A DNA stretch of 53,322 bases from DATAFF01 sp044870245. Lineage in GTDB: Bacteria; Pseudomonadota; Alphaproteobacteria; Rhizobiales; Aestuariivirgaceae. Position 1 is the stretch's first letter. Each line of letters starts with the position of its first letter. The stretch is taken from NCBI GenBank assembly GCA_044870245.1, contig JBIOYR010000006.1, positions 1-53,322 on the forward strand, read 5' to 3'. The translations under genes were made by a program, and so were the position numbers. The notes below the pieces were generated by a model. That model was not told where the DNA came from. It was given only the letters and a program-made list of their open reading frames with translations, and ran no database searches. This document shows, one piece after another, positions 25,910 through 34,339 of this stretch.

Positions 25910-26926
25910 ATGTCGCGGACTTCCTTCCTGTCTGAACTCGAATCGCGCCCATGGCTTCTGGCCGACGGCGCCACCGGCACCAACCTGTTCCAGATGGGCC
26001 TCGTCTCCGGCGATGCGCCGGAATTGTGGAATTTCGAGCACCCCGACCGCATCCGCGCCTTGCACCGGAGCTTCATCGAGTCGGGCGCCGACATCATCCT
26101 CACCAACTCCTTCGGCGGCAATCGTTACCGCCTCAAGCTTCACAAGGCCGAGGGGCAGGTGAGGGAGATCAACAAGGCGGCCGCCGCCAATGCCCGCGCG
26201 GAGGCGGACGGCGCGGCGCGGCCGGTGATCGTTGCCGGCTCGATCGGCCCGACCGGCGAGATTTTCGCGCCGGTCGGAACCCTGCCGCATGAAGACGGTG
26301 TTGCCGCCTTCGCCGAACAGGCGCAGGCGCTTGCCGAGGGCGGGGTGGACGTGCTCTGGATCGAGACCATGTCGTCGGAGGAGGAGCTCCGCGCGGCGGT
26401 TGAGGGTGCTGCAACGGCCGGCCTGCCGATCGTCACCACCATGAGCTTCGACACCAATGGCAGGACGATGATGGGGATCACGCCGCAGGCCTTCGCGACC
26501 TTGACGGCCGCGCTTGCCGCCGCGCCGGCGGCAATCGGCGCCAATTGCGGCACCGGTGCGCCGGAGCTCGTCGCGACGGTGCTCGCCATCACCGCGACGC
26601 AGCCTGACGCGGTCGTCGTGGCCAAGGGCAATTGCGGCATTCCGGAATATCGCGATGGCCACATCCACTATTCCGGCACGCCGGCGTTGATGGCCGACTA
26701 TGCGCGGCTTGCCCGCGATGCCGGGGCCCGCATCATCGGCGGCTGCTGCGGAACCTCGCCCGAGCATCTGGCGGCCATGCGGCAGGCGCTCGACGCCCAT
26801 GTGCCGGATCATCGCCCCTCAGTGGCCGAGGTCGAGCAGCGGCTCGGTGCGGTATCGGCGCTGGCCAAGGGCATCGACGCGGCGGCCTCGGCCGGCGAGC
26901 GGCGGGAGCGGCGGCGGCGGTCGTGA
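25910..26926 (+). CDS. Homocysteine S-methyltransferase-family protein (BHMT/MetH N-domain-like) with Arg-rich tail
   Basis: A 338-aa zinc-dependent TIM-barrel methyltransferase. It has the ADGATGTNL start motif, FIESGADIILTNSFG, and the three zinc Cys as C213 (GANCG) and C279-C280 (GGCCGTSPEH). It transfers a methyl group to homocysteine, giving methionine; the donor may be betaine, S-methylmethionine or, as in MetH, a methyl-corrinoid. The start at ATG 25910 has AAGGGA 8 bases upstream. The C-terminus is odd: after the barrel it ends in GERRERRRRS, the same Arg-rich Ser-ending tail found on the methyl-THF methyltransferase and the ASKHA activator of this window. The next gene is the corrinoid protein, so corrinoid-dependent methionine synthesis is a strong alternative to a betaine-dependent reaction. 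A SahR-like operator precedes it. Confidence 0.88.
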   Translation: MSRTSFLSELESRPWLLADGATGTNLFQMGLVSGDAPELWNFEHPDRIRALHRSFIESGADIILTNSFGGNRYRLKLHKAEGQVREINKAAAANARAEADGAARPVIVAGSIGPTGEIFAPVGTLPHEDGVAAFAEQAQALAEGGVDVLWIETMSSEEELRAAVEGAATAGLPIVTTMSFDTNGRTMMGITPQAFATLTAALAAAPAAIGANCGTGAPELVATVLAITATQPDAVVVAKGNCGIPEYRDGHIHYSGTPALMADYARLARDAGARIIGGCCGTSPEHLAAMRQALDAHVPDHRPSVAEVEQRLGAVSALAKGIDAAASAGERRERRRRS

Positions 26927-27073
26927 GCCGGCTGTCGCGCGCATTGCCGGCGGTGGTCGCAAAGCTCACGGCAATGGTCGCCCGGAAGCGCGGGGATCTG
27001 CCGGTCAACCGATAGTTTCTCGGCACTTAGGCGGTTTCGGGCCGTTGGTTCAGGTTCCGATCAGGAGAACCCA

Positions 27074-27778
<705 letters not shown>

Positions 27779-27819
27779 CGGGCGCTCAGGCGGTGGCGGG
27801 AGCCCGCTCGCCGACCCAT

Positions 27820-28479
27820 ATGGACGACATGGACGACCGCGACGCCGCACTGCCGGAGCTCTCGCCGGGCGAAGATTTCGCCTTCACCCGGGGCAGGGGG
27901 GACGTGCTGCTGATCGCCTGCGGCGCGCTCGCCCGCGAAATCGTTGCGCTGATCGAGGCCAACCGCTGGAGCGCCTTCGACGTCCAGTGCCTGCCGGCGA
28001 TCTGGCACAACACGCCGGCGCGCATTCCGGGGCGGATTCGTCACCTTATCCGCACCCAAAAGCACCGTTACAGGTCGATTTTCGTCGTTTACGGCGACTG
28101 CGGCACCGGCGGCCTGCTCGACAAGGTTCTGGCCGAGGAGGGGGTCGAGCGCATCGAGGGGCCGCATTGCTACTCCTTCCTGAGCGGCAATGAGCGCTTC
28201 GAGAGAGCGGCGGAGGAGGATTCCACCGCCTTCTTCCTCACCGATTACCTCGCCCGGCATTTCGACAAGCTGATCTGGGAGGGGCTGGGCATTGCCGCCC
28301 ATCCCGAGCTGCTGCCGCTCTATTTCGGCAACTACACGAGGCTCGTCTATCTTGCCCAGACCCGCGACCCGGCCCTCGAAGCGAAGGCGCAGGATGCAGC
28401 GGCCCGGCTCGGCCTCGACTATGAGCTCCGCTTCACCGGCTATGGCGAATTGGGGCTGGCGCTGACCGCGCGGGCCTGA
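27820..28479 (+). CDS. DUF1638 domain protein of the methylamine cluster
   Basis: A 219-aa protein from ATG 27820 (MDDMDDRDAALPEL); an in-frame GTG at 27793, 15 bases after the corrinoid gene, is an alternative start. The DUF1638 signature is visible: VLLIACGALAREI, LPAIWHNTPARIP, IFVVYGDCGTGGLLD, EGPHCYSF, and a C-terminal TRLVYLAQTRD. The three conserved Cys (in ACGAL, DCGTG and HCYSF) suggest metal or cofactor binding. DUF1638 genes commonly sit beside mttB and corrinoid genes in both archaea and bacteria, but no biochemical role is known to me. Its 3' end overlaps the convergent EamA gene by 40 bases. Confidence 0.85.
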   Translation: MDDMDDRDAALPELSPGEDFAFTRGRGDVLLIACGALAREIVALIEANRWSAFDVQCLPAIWHNTPARIPGRIRHLIRTQKHRYRSIFVVYGDCGTGGLLDKVLAEEGVERIEGPHCYSFLSGNERFERAAEEDSTAFFLTDYLARHFDKLIWEGLGIAAHPELLPLYFGNYTRLVYLAQTRDPALEAKAQDAAARLGLDYELRFTGYGELGLALTARA

Positions 28480-29429
28480 TTCGTTTCGCTCTTCATCTGC
28501 TCGCGGTAGAACACATAGGTGCCGGCACCGACGATGATGGCGATGCCGAGCCAGCTGACCGGGTCCGGCCATTCCCGCCAGAACAGCCAGCCATAGAGCA
28601 CGCTCCAGATCAGCGCGGTATATTCGAAGGGCGCGACGACATTGGCTTCGGCGATCCGATAGGCCTGGGTCAACAGCGTGAGCGCCAGCGCCGCGATCAC
28701 TCCGCATGACGCCATCAGCAGGAAGTCGAAAGTGCTCGGCGTCGTCCAGCCGCGCATCAGGAAGGCAAGGCTGCGATGGGTCTCGCCGTCATGGCCGCCC
28801 GGTCCGAAGATGGCCGAGAGCGTGAGGGCGCCGAGCAGGAAGACGCCATTCCCCCAGGTCGACATTGCCGGCGCCGTCTCGGTGGCGCCGATGCCGCGTG
28901 TCAGGACCATCGAGGCGGCATAGAGCAGGGACGAGGTGATCGGCAAGAGCGCCGCCCAGTCGAACAGATCGGTTCCCGGCCGCGCGATCATGAAGACGCC
29001 GATGAAGCCGATGATCACTGCCGCCCAGCGGCGCCCGCCGACACGCTCGCCGAGAAAGACGACGGAGAGCACGGTGATGAACAGCGGCACCGCGAAGTAG
29101 AGTGCCACCGCCGTCGCGATCGGCAGTGCCGCAAGCCCGAGGTAATAGCAGCTATAGGCCACGAAGGCCAAAACGCCTCGGATCAGCAGCCATGGCCATC
29201 CCGGCCCGGTCAGCGTGCCGAACCCGCCATCCCGCCACACCAGGAGGAACAGCACCGGAAAGGCGGTGAGGCTCCGCAGCACCATGGCCTCGTGCAGCGG
29301 GTAGACGCCGCTGATCTTCTTGATCACCACATCCTGGATCGCGAACACCGCGATCCCGAGAACCAGGCAGGCAATGCCCTTGAGGCTGTCGGAGCGGGCA
29401 GCGGGTCTGGCAGTGACATCCTGTTTCAT
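28440..29429 (-). CDS. EamA/DMT-family transporter
   Basis: A 329-aa inner-membrane protein with ten predicted helices in two EamA repeats, for example LKGIACLVLGIAVFAIQDVV and, in the second half, LLPITSSLLYAASMVLTRGI. The start at ATG 29429 (MKQDVTARPAARSDS) has GAGGGA just upstream; the open frame continues further up but runs into the MntH promoter region. DMT proteins of this type usually export amino acids or other metabolites. The substrate is unknown. Its 3' end overlaps the DUF1638 gene tail to tail. Confidence 0.88.
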   Translation of the reverse strand: MKQDVTARPAARSDSLKGIACLVLGIAVFAIQDVVIKKISGVYPLHEAMVLRSLTAFPVLFLLVWRDGGFGTLTGPGWPWLLIRGVLAFVAYSCYYLGLAALPIATAVALYFAVPLFITVLSVVFLGERVGGRRWAAVIIGFIGVFMIARPGTDLFDWAALLPITSSLLYAASMVLTRGIGATETAPAMSTWGNGVFLLGALTLSAIFGPGGHDGETHRSLAFLMRGWTTPSTFDFLLMASCGVIAALALTLLTQAYRIAEANVVAPFEYTALIWSVLYGWLFWREWPDPVSWLGIAIIVGAGTYVFYREQMKSETNQARAVSASPNSP

Positions 29430-29508
29430 GGAATCCCTCGACCCATGCTCTGATAGCGGGGCCGGGACCGGCGTCAATCGCAAACCATCGTCAAAAATCG
29501 GAAAGTTG

Positions 29509-29525
29509 TTGCAAATGGTTCGCAA
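29509..29525. promoter_or_regulatory. Mur-type manganese-responsive operator before mntH
   Basis: The 17-base palindrome TTGCAAATGGTTCGCAA, with TTGC and GCAA ends and inner AA/TT symmetry, closely matches what I recall of MRS/Mur boxes upstream of mntH and sitABCD in Rhizobiales. It ends 11 bases before the mntH ATG, where a bound Fur-family Mur protein would block initiation. A weaker related half-site (TCGCAAACCAT) lies near 29478. Confidence 0.65.
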
Positions 29526-29536
29526 TCTCATTTAGC

Positions 29537-30922
29537 ATGGGAAGTCCTTTCAATCGGCTTGGTAAAATGTTGCAAAAGACCGCCCGCGACCGCATCGAAG
29601 ATGCCGAACGCGAACGTTCCTCCCTGCCGGAGGTCTTCCGGACCATCCCGGTCAGCACCAGCGGGACGTTCTGGCGGCGAATGGTCGCGTTCATTGGCCC
29701 CGGTTATCTGGTGGCGACCGGCTATATGGATCCGGGCAACTGGGCGACCGCCCTCGCCGGCGGCTCGGCCTTCGGCTACCAGCTCCTGGCGGTCGCTCTC
29801 ATCTCCAACATCATGGCCATCCTGCTGCAGGCGCTCTGCGCCCGGCTCGGGCTTGGCGCCGGGCTCGACCTCGCGCAAGCCTGCCGGCGGGAGTTTCCGC
29901 GGCCGGTAGCGCTCGGCCTGTGGGTGCTGGCGGAGACGGCGATCATCGCCACCGATCTCGCGGAGGTCATCGGCACCGCCATCGGCCTGCAGCTGCTGTT
30001 CGGCATCCCCTTGGGCGTCGGCGTCATCATCACCGCGCTCGACGTGTTTCTCATTCTGTGGATGCAGAGCCTCGGTTTCCGCTGGATCGAGGCTTTCGTC
30101 ATCGCCATGCTGGCGCTGATCTTCATGTGCTTCGGCATCGAGATGTGGCTGGCGCGGCCGGACACCGCGGGGATTCTCCGCGGCTTCATTCCATCGGCCG
30201 AGATCGTCACCAACAAGGAGATGCTGTATGTGGCGATGGGGATCCTCGGCGCCACCGTCATGCCGCACAATCTCTATCTTCATTCCGGCATCGTGCAGAC
30301 CCGCGACGTCGGGCGCCACGACGCCGCCAAGCGCGATGCCATTCGCCTGGCAACCCTCGACTCCACGGTGGCGCTGGCAACGGCGCTGTTCGTCAATGCG
30401 TCCATCCTCATCCTGGCGGCCGCCGCCTTTCATGCCCGCGGCAACACCGCGATCGCCGAACTCGGCTCGGCCTATGCGCTGCTCGCACCGCTGCTCGGCA
30501 CCTCGCTCGCAGCCACGGTCTTCGCCTTGGCGCTGCTTGCCTGCGGGCTCAACTCGACGGTCACCGCGACGCTCGCCGGCCAGATCGTGATGCAGGGCTT
30601 CCTCGAGCTCAGGCTGAAGCCCTGGTTGCGCCGCCTGGTGACCCGCGGCATCGCCATCATTCCGGCGGCCGCCGTCACCATCTTCTATGGCGAGAGCGCC
30701 ACCGCCAAGCTGCTGATCGGCAGCCAGGTGGTGCTGTCGATGCAGCTGCCCTTCGCCGTGATCCCGCTCGTGCTGTTCACCGCCCGCCGCCGGATCATGG
30801 GTAATTTGGTGGCGCCGCGCTGGCTGACGGTCTCGACCGGCGTCATCGCGGCGATCATCGTTGCGCTCAATGTGAAGCTGCTCTTCGACACGTTCATCGC
30901 CGGCGGCCTGTTGCCCCATTGA
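29537..30922 (+). CDS. mntH: Nramp-family divalent metal (Mn/Fe) transporter
   Basis: A 461-aa proton-coupled Mn2+/Fe2+ importer. The metal-site motif of TM1 is GYMDPGNWATALAGGS and that of TM6 is MGILGATVMPHNLYLHSGIV. About eleven hydrophobic segments are visible. The N-terminus before TM1 is about 45 residues, as in rhizobial MntH. No strong ribosome site precedes the ATG at 29537; a second in-frame ATG is at 29567. A Mur-like palindrome lies immediately upstream, so repression by manganese is likely. The stop codon TGA merges into a heptamer hairpin. Confidence 0.94.
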   Translation: MGSPFNRLGKMLQKTARDRIEDAERERSSLPEVFRTIPVSTSGTFWRRMVAFIGPGYLVATGYMDPGNWATALAGGSAFGYQLLAVALISNIMAILLQALCARLGLGAGLDLAQACRREFPRPVALGLWVLAETAIIATDLAEVIGTAIGLQLLFGIPLGVGVIITALDVFLILWMQSLGFRWIEAFVIAMLALIFMCFGIEMWLARPDTAGILRGFIPSAEIVTNKEMLYVAMGILGATVMPHNLYLHSGIVQTRDVGRHDAAKRDAIRLATLDSTVALATALFVNASILILAAAAFHARGNTAIAELGSAYALLAPLLGTSLAATVFALALLACGLNSTVTATLAGQIVMQGFLELRLKPWLRRLVTRGIAIIPAAAVTIFYGESATAKLLIGSQVVLSMQLPFAVIPLVLFTARRRIMGNLVAPRWLTVSTGVIAAIIVALNVKLLFDTFIAGGLLPH

Positions 30923-31010
30923 GGCAGTGGGCATTAGGCGGTAGGCAAGTAGGCAATAGGCAGTAGGCAGTAGGCACTGATCACTGCCTATTGCCCAATG
31001 CCTATTGCCT
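30920..31010. repeat. TAGGCAG-heptamer hairpin repeat
   Basis: Begins in the mntH stop codon (TGAGGCAG). Left-arm units include GGCATTA, GGCGGTA, GGCAAGTA, GGCAATA, GGCAGTA and GGCAGTA. The centre is CACTGATCACTG. The right arm reads CCTATTGCCCAATGCCTATTGCC. The arms pair over more than 20 bases. It separates mntH from the aminotransferase and ends about 18 bases before that gene's start codon. Confidence 0.85.
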
Positions 31011-31027
31011 TTTCAGCGGAGGAGTTC

Positions 31028-31945
31028 ATGAAAGAGCGCGTCGCCTGGTTCAATGGGAAGATCGTTCCGGAGAGCGAGGCCAAGGTCTCCTTCCGCGACT
31101 ATGGCTTTGCCGTCGGCGACGGGGTGTTCGACACGCTGCGGACCTTCGCCCACAAGCCGTTCCTGCTCAAGGAGCATATCGATCGGCTCTACCGGTCGCT
31201 GCGCTACAGCAACCTCGATCCCGGTCTCGCTCCGGAAGAGATGTCGAGGCATACGGAGGACGTCATCGAGCGCAATCTGGCGCTCATCACGCCGGATGAC
31301 GACTATTGGGTGACCCAATGGGTGTCGCGCGGCCTGCGCAGCGAGTTTCGCAGCGGCCCGGCAGGCGAGCCGACGGTGATCATCGAGTGCTCGCCCCTGC
31401 CGTTCAAGATGCGGGCCCGCGGCATGCGCGACGGGCTCGATGTGGTAACTCCGCCGGGAATCCGTCGCACCCCGCCGGAAGCCATCAGCCCCCGCATGAA
31501 ATCGCTGAGCTATGCCAATCTGACGGCCGGCGACCAGGAGGTGCAGGCCCTCAAGCCGGGCGCGACGTCGCTTCTGCTCGACGTCCGCGGCTGTCTCGCG
31601 GAGGGGCTCGGCTCGAACATCTTCATCGTGCGCAATGGCGAGGTGCTCACCCCCTTCGAGCGCTACGTGCTTGCCGGCCTGTCGCGCCAGACGGTGATCG
31701 AGATCGCCAAGACGCTCGCGATCCCGTTGCGCGAGGCCGATATCGATCTCTACGACGCCTATGTCGCGGAGGAAGCCTTCATCACCTCGACGAGCTGGTG
31801 CCTGGTGCCGGTGCGCTCGATCAATGCCCGCCCGATCGGCAGCGGCAAATGTCCGGGACCGGTCACCGGGCGGCTGATCGAGGGCTACAAGTCACGCCTC
31901 GGCGGCTTCGACTATGTGGCGCAGTATCTGCGGCATGTGAATTGA
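31028..31945 (+). CDS. Class IV PLP aminotransferase (BCAT/DAAT-like)
   Basis: A 305-aa fold-type IV PLP enzyme. I chose ATG 31028 (MKERVAWFNGKIVPESEAKV) with GGAGGAG 3 bases upstream; the longer frame lies in a repeat. Family marks are YGFAVGDGVFDTLRTF, the catalytic Lys in SPRMKSLSYANL and the PLP-binding Glu in CLAEGLGSNIFIVRNGEVLTP. The substrate could be a branched-chain amino acid, a D-amino acid or aminodeoxychorismate; the sequence does not settle it. It lies among methylated-amine genes and may deaminate the demethylated amino acid (inference). Confidence 0.88.
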   Translation: MKERVAWFNGKIVPESEAKVSFRDYGFAVGDGVFDTLRTFAHKPFLLKEHIDRLYRSLRYSNLDPGLAPEEMSRHTEDVIERNLALITPDDDYWVTQWVSRGLRSEFRSGPAGEPTVIIECSPLPFKMRARGMRDGLDVVTPPGIRRTPPEAISPRMKSLSYANLTAGDQEVQALKPGATSLLLDVRGCLAEGLGSNIFIVRNGEVLTPFERYVLAGLSRQTVIEIAKTLAIPLREADIDLYDAYVAEEAFITSTSWCLVPVRSINARPIGSGKCPGPVTGRLIEGYKSRLGGFDYVAQYLRHVN

Positions 31946-32037
31946 GGCGGTAGGCAGTAGGTAGTAGGCAGTAGGCAGTAGGCAGTAGGTAGGGAAGAGC
32001 ACCGCTCACGTCCTACTGCCTAACGACTACTGCCTCA
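31943..32037. repeat. TAGGCAG-heptamer hairpin repeat, longest perfect array
   Basis: Starts in the aminotransferase stop codon (TGAGGCGG). The left arm is a run of about seven units of GTAGGCA or GTAGGTA. The right arm CCTACTGCCTAACGACTACTGCC ends within four bases of the stop codon of the convergent GFA gene. The unequal arms suggest unit-number slippage in the left arm. Confidence 0.87.
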
Positions 32038-32038
32038 T

Positions 32039-32443
32039 TTAATGCGGCGACCCCGGCGTGCGGAACTTGCCGCCGGCGATCTCGTAGTAATCGCCAGCCG
32101 AGTCGCAGAAGATGTGGCCCTCGAGCGGCACGCCGAGCGGGCCGTCGATCGAGCCGGCGGCGATCGCCGTGTAGTTCCGCCCGTCGCCCTTCCAGAACAG
32201 CACCGAGCCGCAGAGCCGGCAGAAGCCGCGCTGCGCGTGCTCGCTCGAGCGATACCAGGAGAGCCCGTCATCGCGGGTCAGCGTCAGCTGGTCGTCATTG
32301 CAGGCGGTGGCCGACATATAGGTTCCGGTCTGCTTGCGGCACTGCATGCAGTGGCACGCCACCACCGGGCGAAGCTTCCCGCGGACCTCGAAGCCGACCG
32401 CGCCGCACAGGCAGGAGCCGCTATAGGTGTCGACCGACATCAT
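32039..32443 (-). CDS. GFA-family (glutathione-dependent formaldehyde-activating / CENP-V-like) protein
   Basis: A 134-aa zinc protein. The conserved Cys pattern is SGSCLCGAVGFEV, then ACHCMQCRKQTG, and later GFCRLCGSVLFW. Two adjacent ATGs (32443, 32440) follow AAGGA. It overlaps the upstream HMT-like gene by 23 bases, so the two are translationally linked. Formaldehyde activation by Gfa would fit methylated-amine oxidation, but most members of this family have no proven activity. Confidence 0.88.
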   Translation of the reverse strand: MMSVDTYSGSCLCGAVGFEVRGKLRPVVACHCMQCRKQTGTYMSATACNDDQLTLTRDDGLSWYRSSEHAQRGFCRLCGSVLFWKGDGRNYTAIAAGSIDGPLGVPLEGHIFCDSAGDYYEIAGGKFRTPGSPH

Positions 32444-33365
32444 CTCTATCCTTGATCGTCGTGGAGAGCGCTGCAATGTGGTCCGGGCCGATGCCGCAGC
32501 ATCCGCCGAGGAGCGTCGCCCCCATCCGCCGCCAGCGCCGGCAATGCTCGACGAAATCGGCGGGCGACAGCGCATCGAACACCCAGTTGGGCATCTCGAA
32601 ATGGCCGGCCTCGGGATAGGCGCCGATCGGCCCGGCCCAGTTGGATTTGATGAGCGACAGGGCATCGGCCGTGTCGTCGATCGCGGTGTGCATCACCAGG
32701 CACGCCTGGGCGCCGGTTGCCATCAGCGCCGCCACGATGTCCTCCATCGACCAGTCGGGGCGACCAAACCCGGCAAGCTTGCGGTCGTCCCGCCGCTTCA
32801 CCGCCACTCCGACCCAGACCGGCAGCCCGGTCGCCACCGCCGCTTCGGTGGCCCAGAGGGAATAGTCGACGTCGCGCATCATCTCCATGAGGATCAGATC
32901 GCAGCCGGCTTCCGCCAGCGACTCGGCCTTGGCCTGCATCAGCGGCTCGGCCTGCTTGAGCGTCCATTCCTTGGTCTTCACGGTGCGGTCGCTCTGCGCC
33001 GCGACCGGCCGCATGGTCGAGAACGAGCCGGCGATCGCGATGGGCGTGCCCGGCTCGGCCTCCTCGACAGCCTCGCGGACCAGCCGGACGGCAGCGCGGT
33101 CGATCGCGCGGATGTCGCGGTCGCGCTTGACGGCGTTGAACAGCAGCGGGCTGGTGGCGAAAGTGTTGGCGGTGATCACCTCGGCGCCGGCCTGCAGATA
33201 GTCGCGGTGAACGCCCCGCACCACATCGGGATGCGTCACATTCGCTTCCGCACACCACACCTGATCATGCATCGGCACGCCGCGGCGCTGGATCTCCGTG
33301 CCGGTTCCGCCATCGAGAATGACGTCGTCGCCGGCCATCAGCTTCTGTTCCACGAAGGCGTACAT
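32421..33365 (-). CDS. Second homocysteine S-methyltransferase-family protein
   Basis: A 314-aa TIM-barrel protein with LDGGTGTEIQRRG, YLQAGAEVITANTFAT and the Cys pair GGCCGIGPDH (C289-C290). The first zinc Cys appears as C222 in ACLVMHT instead of the usual GxNC, so its chemistry may differ from the HMT at 25910. It lacks the Arg-rich tail. The end overlaps the GFA gene by 23 bases. The substrate may be another thiol or a methylated sulfur compound. It was probably recruited into the same C1 network, judging from its neighbours. Confidence 0.83.
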   Translation of the reverse strand: MYAFVEQKLMAGDDVILDGGTGTEIQRRGVPMHDQVWCAEANVTHPDVVRGVHRDYLQAGAEVITANTFATSPLLFNAVKRDRDIRAIDRAAVRLVREAVEEAEPGTPIAIAGSFSTMRPVAAQSDRTVKTKEWTLKQAEPLMQAKAESLAEAGCDLILMEMMRDVDYSLWATEAAVATGLPVWVGVAVKRRDDRKLAGFGRPDWSMEDIVAALMATGAQACLVMHTAIDDTADALSLIKSNWAGPIGAYPEAGHFEMPNWVFDALSPADFVEHCRRWRRMGATLLGGCCGIGPDHIAALSTTIKDRDDVGRHL

Positions 33366-33411
33366 TTGGTTGCTGGAGATCCTTAAAACTCTCGGTATTC
33401 CTAAGATTTTC

Positions 33412-34110
33412 TCAGATTTTCTCTAAGTGTTCGAGAGAAAAACCGCGCGCCCGGCGGAATGCCGCCATGTGAAACCGCATCTGGTCGGGGCCATAGCGAT
33501 AGGCCGTCCCGACCGGGCAGGCCCGCCTGGCAAGGCAGCCGCCATCCATGCATTCGCCCCCGGCGGGCGCCATCAGATGCTCCGCACAGGCGGCAACATC
33601 ATAGCCATCAGGCGAGAAGGCGCCGACCGGGCAGGCGGTCAGGCAGGGCTTGCCGATGCAGCTGTCGCAGGGGCTCGGACCGGCGGCGATGGCCGGAAGA
33701 CCGGGGTCCCGGTCGAACAGCAAGGCGGCGCGAAAGGCATGCCACAGCCCATAGACCGGGTGAATATTGAGGCCAAGCGGCGAGACATGGCCGCATTCGG
33801 CCCGCCGCGCCCAGGTCAGGAAGGGGAGCGGCGGCTTGTCGAACGGGTAGAGCGCCAATGCCCGGCAGCGCTCCGCCAGCTTGTCGACGACGGCACGGGT
33901 CCAGTCGTCGAGGCTGTCCTCGAGCGGATCGCGCTCGCCGGCAAAGCGGGCGAACATGCGGGGGCCGGCATTGCCGATCAGCAGCACCACCGCCGGGCTT
34001 GCGCCTTCGATTTGCGGCACCCCGTCATCGGCGCCGGGCTTGAACCAGCCCAGCACCACGAAACCGGCATCGCCGACGCGTTCAATGATCGGATGTCCGG
34101 TCACGTCCAC
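33412..34110 (-). CDS. 4Fe-4S protein of the QueG/reductive dehalogenase type
   Basis: A 232-aa (or 230-aa) protein. C148, C151, C156 and C160 (CDSCIGKPCLTACPVG) and C187, C192 and C198 (ECMDGGCLARRACPVG), with C175, form two iron-sulfur sites. The N-terminal 130 residues are a distinct domain without Cys ligands. Two GTG starts are possible: 34110, and 34104, which has the better ribosome-site spacing to AGAGG. Proteins with this C-terminal ferredoxin (QueG, RdhA) reduce or use cobalamin, so a role in keeping the corrinoid protein in Co(I) form is an attractive guess. It lies 46 bases upstream of the HMT-like gene and probably heads that operon. Confidence 0.75.
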   Translation of the reverse strand: MDVTGHPIIERVGDAGFVVLGWFKPGADDGVPQIEGASPAVVLLIGNAGPRMFARFAGERDPLEDSLDDWTRAVVDKLAERCRALALYPFDKPPLPFLTWARRAECGHVSPLGLNIHPVYGLWHAFRAALLFDRDPGLPAIAAGPSPCDSCIGKPCLTACPVGAFSPDGYDVAACAEHLMAPAGGECMDGGCLARRACPVGTAYRYGPDQMRFHMAAFRRARGFSLEHLEKI

Positions 34111-34118
34111 CTCTATGA

Positions 34119-34175
34119 CTCCCCTCTCCCCGCGTCAGCGTGGGAGAGGGTGGCGCGAAGCGCCGGGTGAGGGGT
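34119..34175. repeat. Palindromic intergenic repeat (CTCTCCC / GGGAGAG type), copy 1
   Basis: CCCTCTCCC-CGCGTCAGCG-TGGGAGAGGG forms a hairpin, followed by a second small hairpin GGCGCGAAGCGCC. The same 36 bases recur at 43132-43167. Such repeats are scattered in many alphaproteobacterial genomes. Confidence 0.85.
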
Positions 34176-34230
34176 CTTTTGCATCAGGCCTAGATGCTCT
34201 GTTCACGACCGACTGGGAGCGCCGACATCC

Positions 34231-34292
34231 AAAAAGCCCCCTCATCCGCCCCTCCGGGGCACCTTCTCCCACCGCTTCGCGGGGGAGAAGGG
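34231..34292. repeat. Palindromic intergenic repeat (related half element)
   Basis: GCCCCTCCGGGGC and CTTCTCCC-ACCGCTTCGC-GGGGGAGAAG give two adjacent hairpins. It is the inverted partner type of the 34119 element, with about 55 bases of unassigned sequence between them. Nothing else is visible in 34111-34339. Confidence 0.7.
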
Positions 34293-34339
34293 AATAGGTG
34301 GCGGCGCGCGACATGCGAATTGAATGGTCCGGACGCTAA

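Noticed and set aside
31943..32037. CRISPR-like array
   Set aside because: Units are 7 bases without spacers and form an inverted repeat, so it is a heptamer hairpin, not a CRISPR.
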